Part shown: positions 12,014 through 12,271 of the stretch, piece after piece | Position numbering within the stretch: position 1 is the stretch's first letter | Layout of the letters: each line of letters opens with the position of its first letter | Assembly: GCA_024277475.1 (NCBI GenBank) | Contig: JAJRVC010000071.1 | Span: 1 to 12,271, forward strand | Source of the DNA: Deltaproteobacteria bacterium | GTDB lineage: Bacteria; Desulfobacterota; Desulfobacteria; Desulfobacterales; JAFDCJ01 | Direction: 5' to 3' | Length of the DNA stretch: 12,271 nucleotides | Notes under the pieces: model-generated | The model's input: the letters and a program-made list of their open reading frames with translations, nothing else | Told to the model about the DNA's origin: nothing | Database searches by the model: none | Program-made: the position numbers and the translations under genes

Positions 12014-12271
12014 CTTTTCCTCGGTTTCGGGTTTCGGATTTTTCAGGATAATCCTGCAGTCGGCCGCAGTTGCACCATGGCCCCGGTCGTGAACCAGCAG
12101 GGGATTGATATCCAACTCCATGATTTCCGGATGATTGGTGGCCATATGCGACAGACTCACCAGTGATTTTTCAATGGTTTCGACATCGGCCCGGGGCCGG
12201 CCCCTGAAACCCTGAAACAGGCGGTAGCCTTTTATTTGCCGAACCATGCGACGGGCTTCGTTTCTGCCGAT
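11981..12271 (-). CDS. ADP-forming acyl/acetyl-CoA synthetase family protein, C-terminal end (5' part outside window)
   Basis: The frame is open from the right edge to TGA at 11983-11981, giving the last 96 residues. They read IGRNEARRMVRQIKGYRLFQ, then GFRGRPRADVETIEKSL and HPEIMELDINPLLVHDRG followed by GATAADCRIIL. The pattern ARRMVRQ-KGYRLLQGFRG, then HPEI-ELDINPL, then AADARI, is the end of the ATP-grasp part of NDP-forming acyl-CoA synthetases (acetate-CoA ligase, ADP-forming, and the related Pat-type protein acylases). These make acyl-CoA from acid, CoA and ATP, or run in reverse for ATP synthesis. Which subtype cannot be told without the N-terminal CoA-binding domain. After CRIIL the protein normally ends; here a polar tail of about 17 residues follows, of which the last ten come from a heptamer repeat. 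An internal ATG at 12247 is not the start, since the homologous sequence continues upstream of it. Confidence 0.85.
   Translation of the reverse strand: MGRNEARRMVRQIKGYRLFQGFRGRPRADVETIEKSLVSLSHMATNHPEIMELDINPLLVHDRGHGATAADCRIILKNPKPETEEKNNERQTTNDE

Noticed and set aside
11855..12166. A plus-strand open frame of 103 codons at the right end
   Set aside because: It runs through the hairpins and the heptamer array and lies opposite the conserved end of the acyl-CoA synthetase.

Overview
This 12.3 kb window looks like a chromosomal segment of a Gram-negative bacterium, most probably a Desulfobacterota (delta-proteobacterial) genome. The clues are outer-membrane and AsmA-type envelope genes, an ADP-forming acyl-CoA synthetase tail, a YkgJ-type cysteine-cluster protein, and repeat-rich spacers (heptamer arrays, degenerate hairpin repeats). 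The phylum is an inference from gene families and spacer style, not from a marker gene. There is no rRNA, tRNA or CRISPR array.

Layout, left to right. Bases 2-109 hold the last codons of a transposase (ISAzo13-like ending) whose body lies outside the window. A repeat-bearing spacer follows, then a short-chain dehydrogenase/reductase on the plus strand (464-1300). On the minus strand is a Kef/CPA2-type cation:proton antiporter with a C-terminal NAD-binding domain (3080-1497), with a good sigma70-like promoter at 3167-3195. A repeat-rich spacer leads into a small plus-strand lipoprotein of unknown function (3416-3949).

A minus-strand block from about 10148 down to 4000 carries four reading frames in one direction: a possible small protein without a normal start codon (10148-9849) overlapping the start of a YihY/BrkB-family inner-membrane protein (9879-8977), an exported outer-membrane beta-barrel resembling PagL lipid A deacylases (8819-8199), and a 1365-residue AsmA-family protein (8097-4000) whose middle is built from about six related repeats. 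Together they suggest an envelope or lipid-handling unit spanning inner membrane, periplasm and outer membrane. Co-transcription is inferred from order and spacing only.

To the right, a plus-strand YkgJ-type zinc/iron-cluster protein (10336-11049) faces a minus-strand 4'-phosphopantetheinyl transferase (11847-11251), and the window ends inside the C-terminal part of an ADP-forming acyl/acetyl-CoA synthetase (12271-11981).

The most unusual non-coding signal is a recurring class of short tandem arrays with a 7-bp period but different unit sequences (380, 1476, 11091, 11212, 11979). Two of them form the 3' ends of minus-strand genes and supply the stop codon. Two others face each other as the arms of an approximately 146-bp inverted structure between convergent genes. 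Two further dispersed repeats each occur at widely separated places, and one of them adjoins the ribosome-binding site of the lipoprotein gene.
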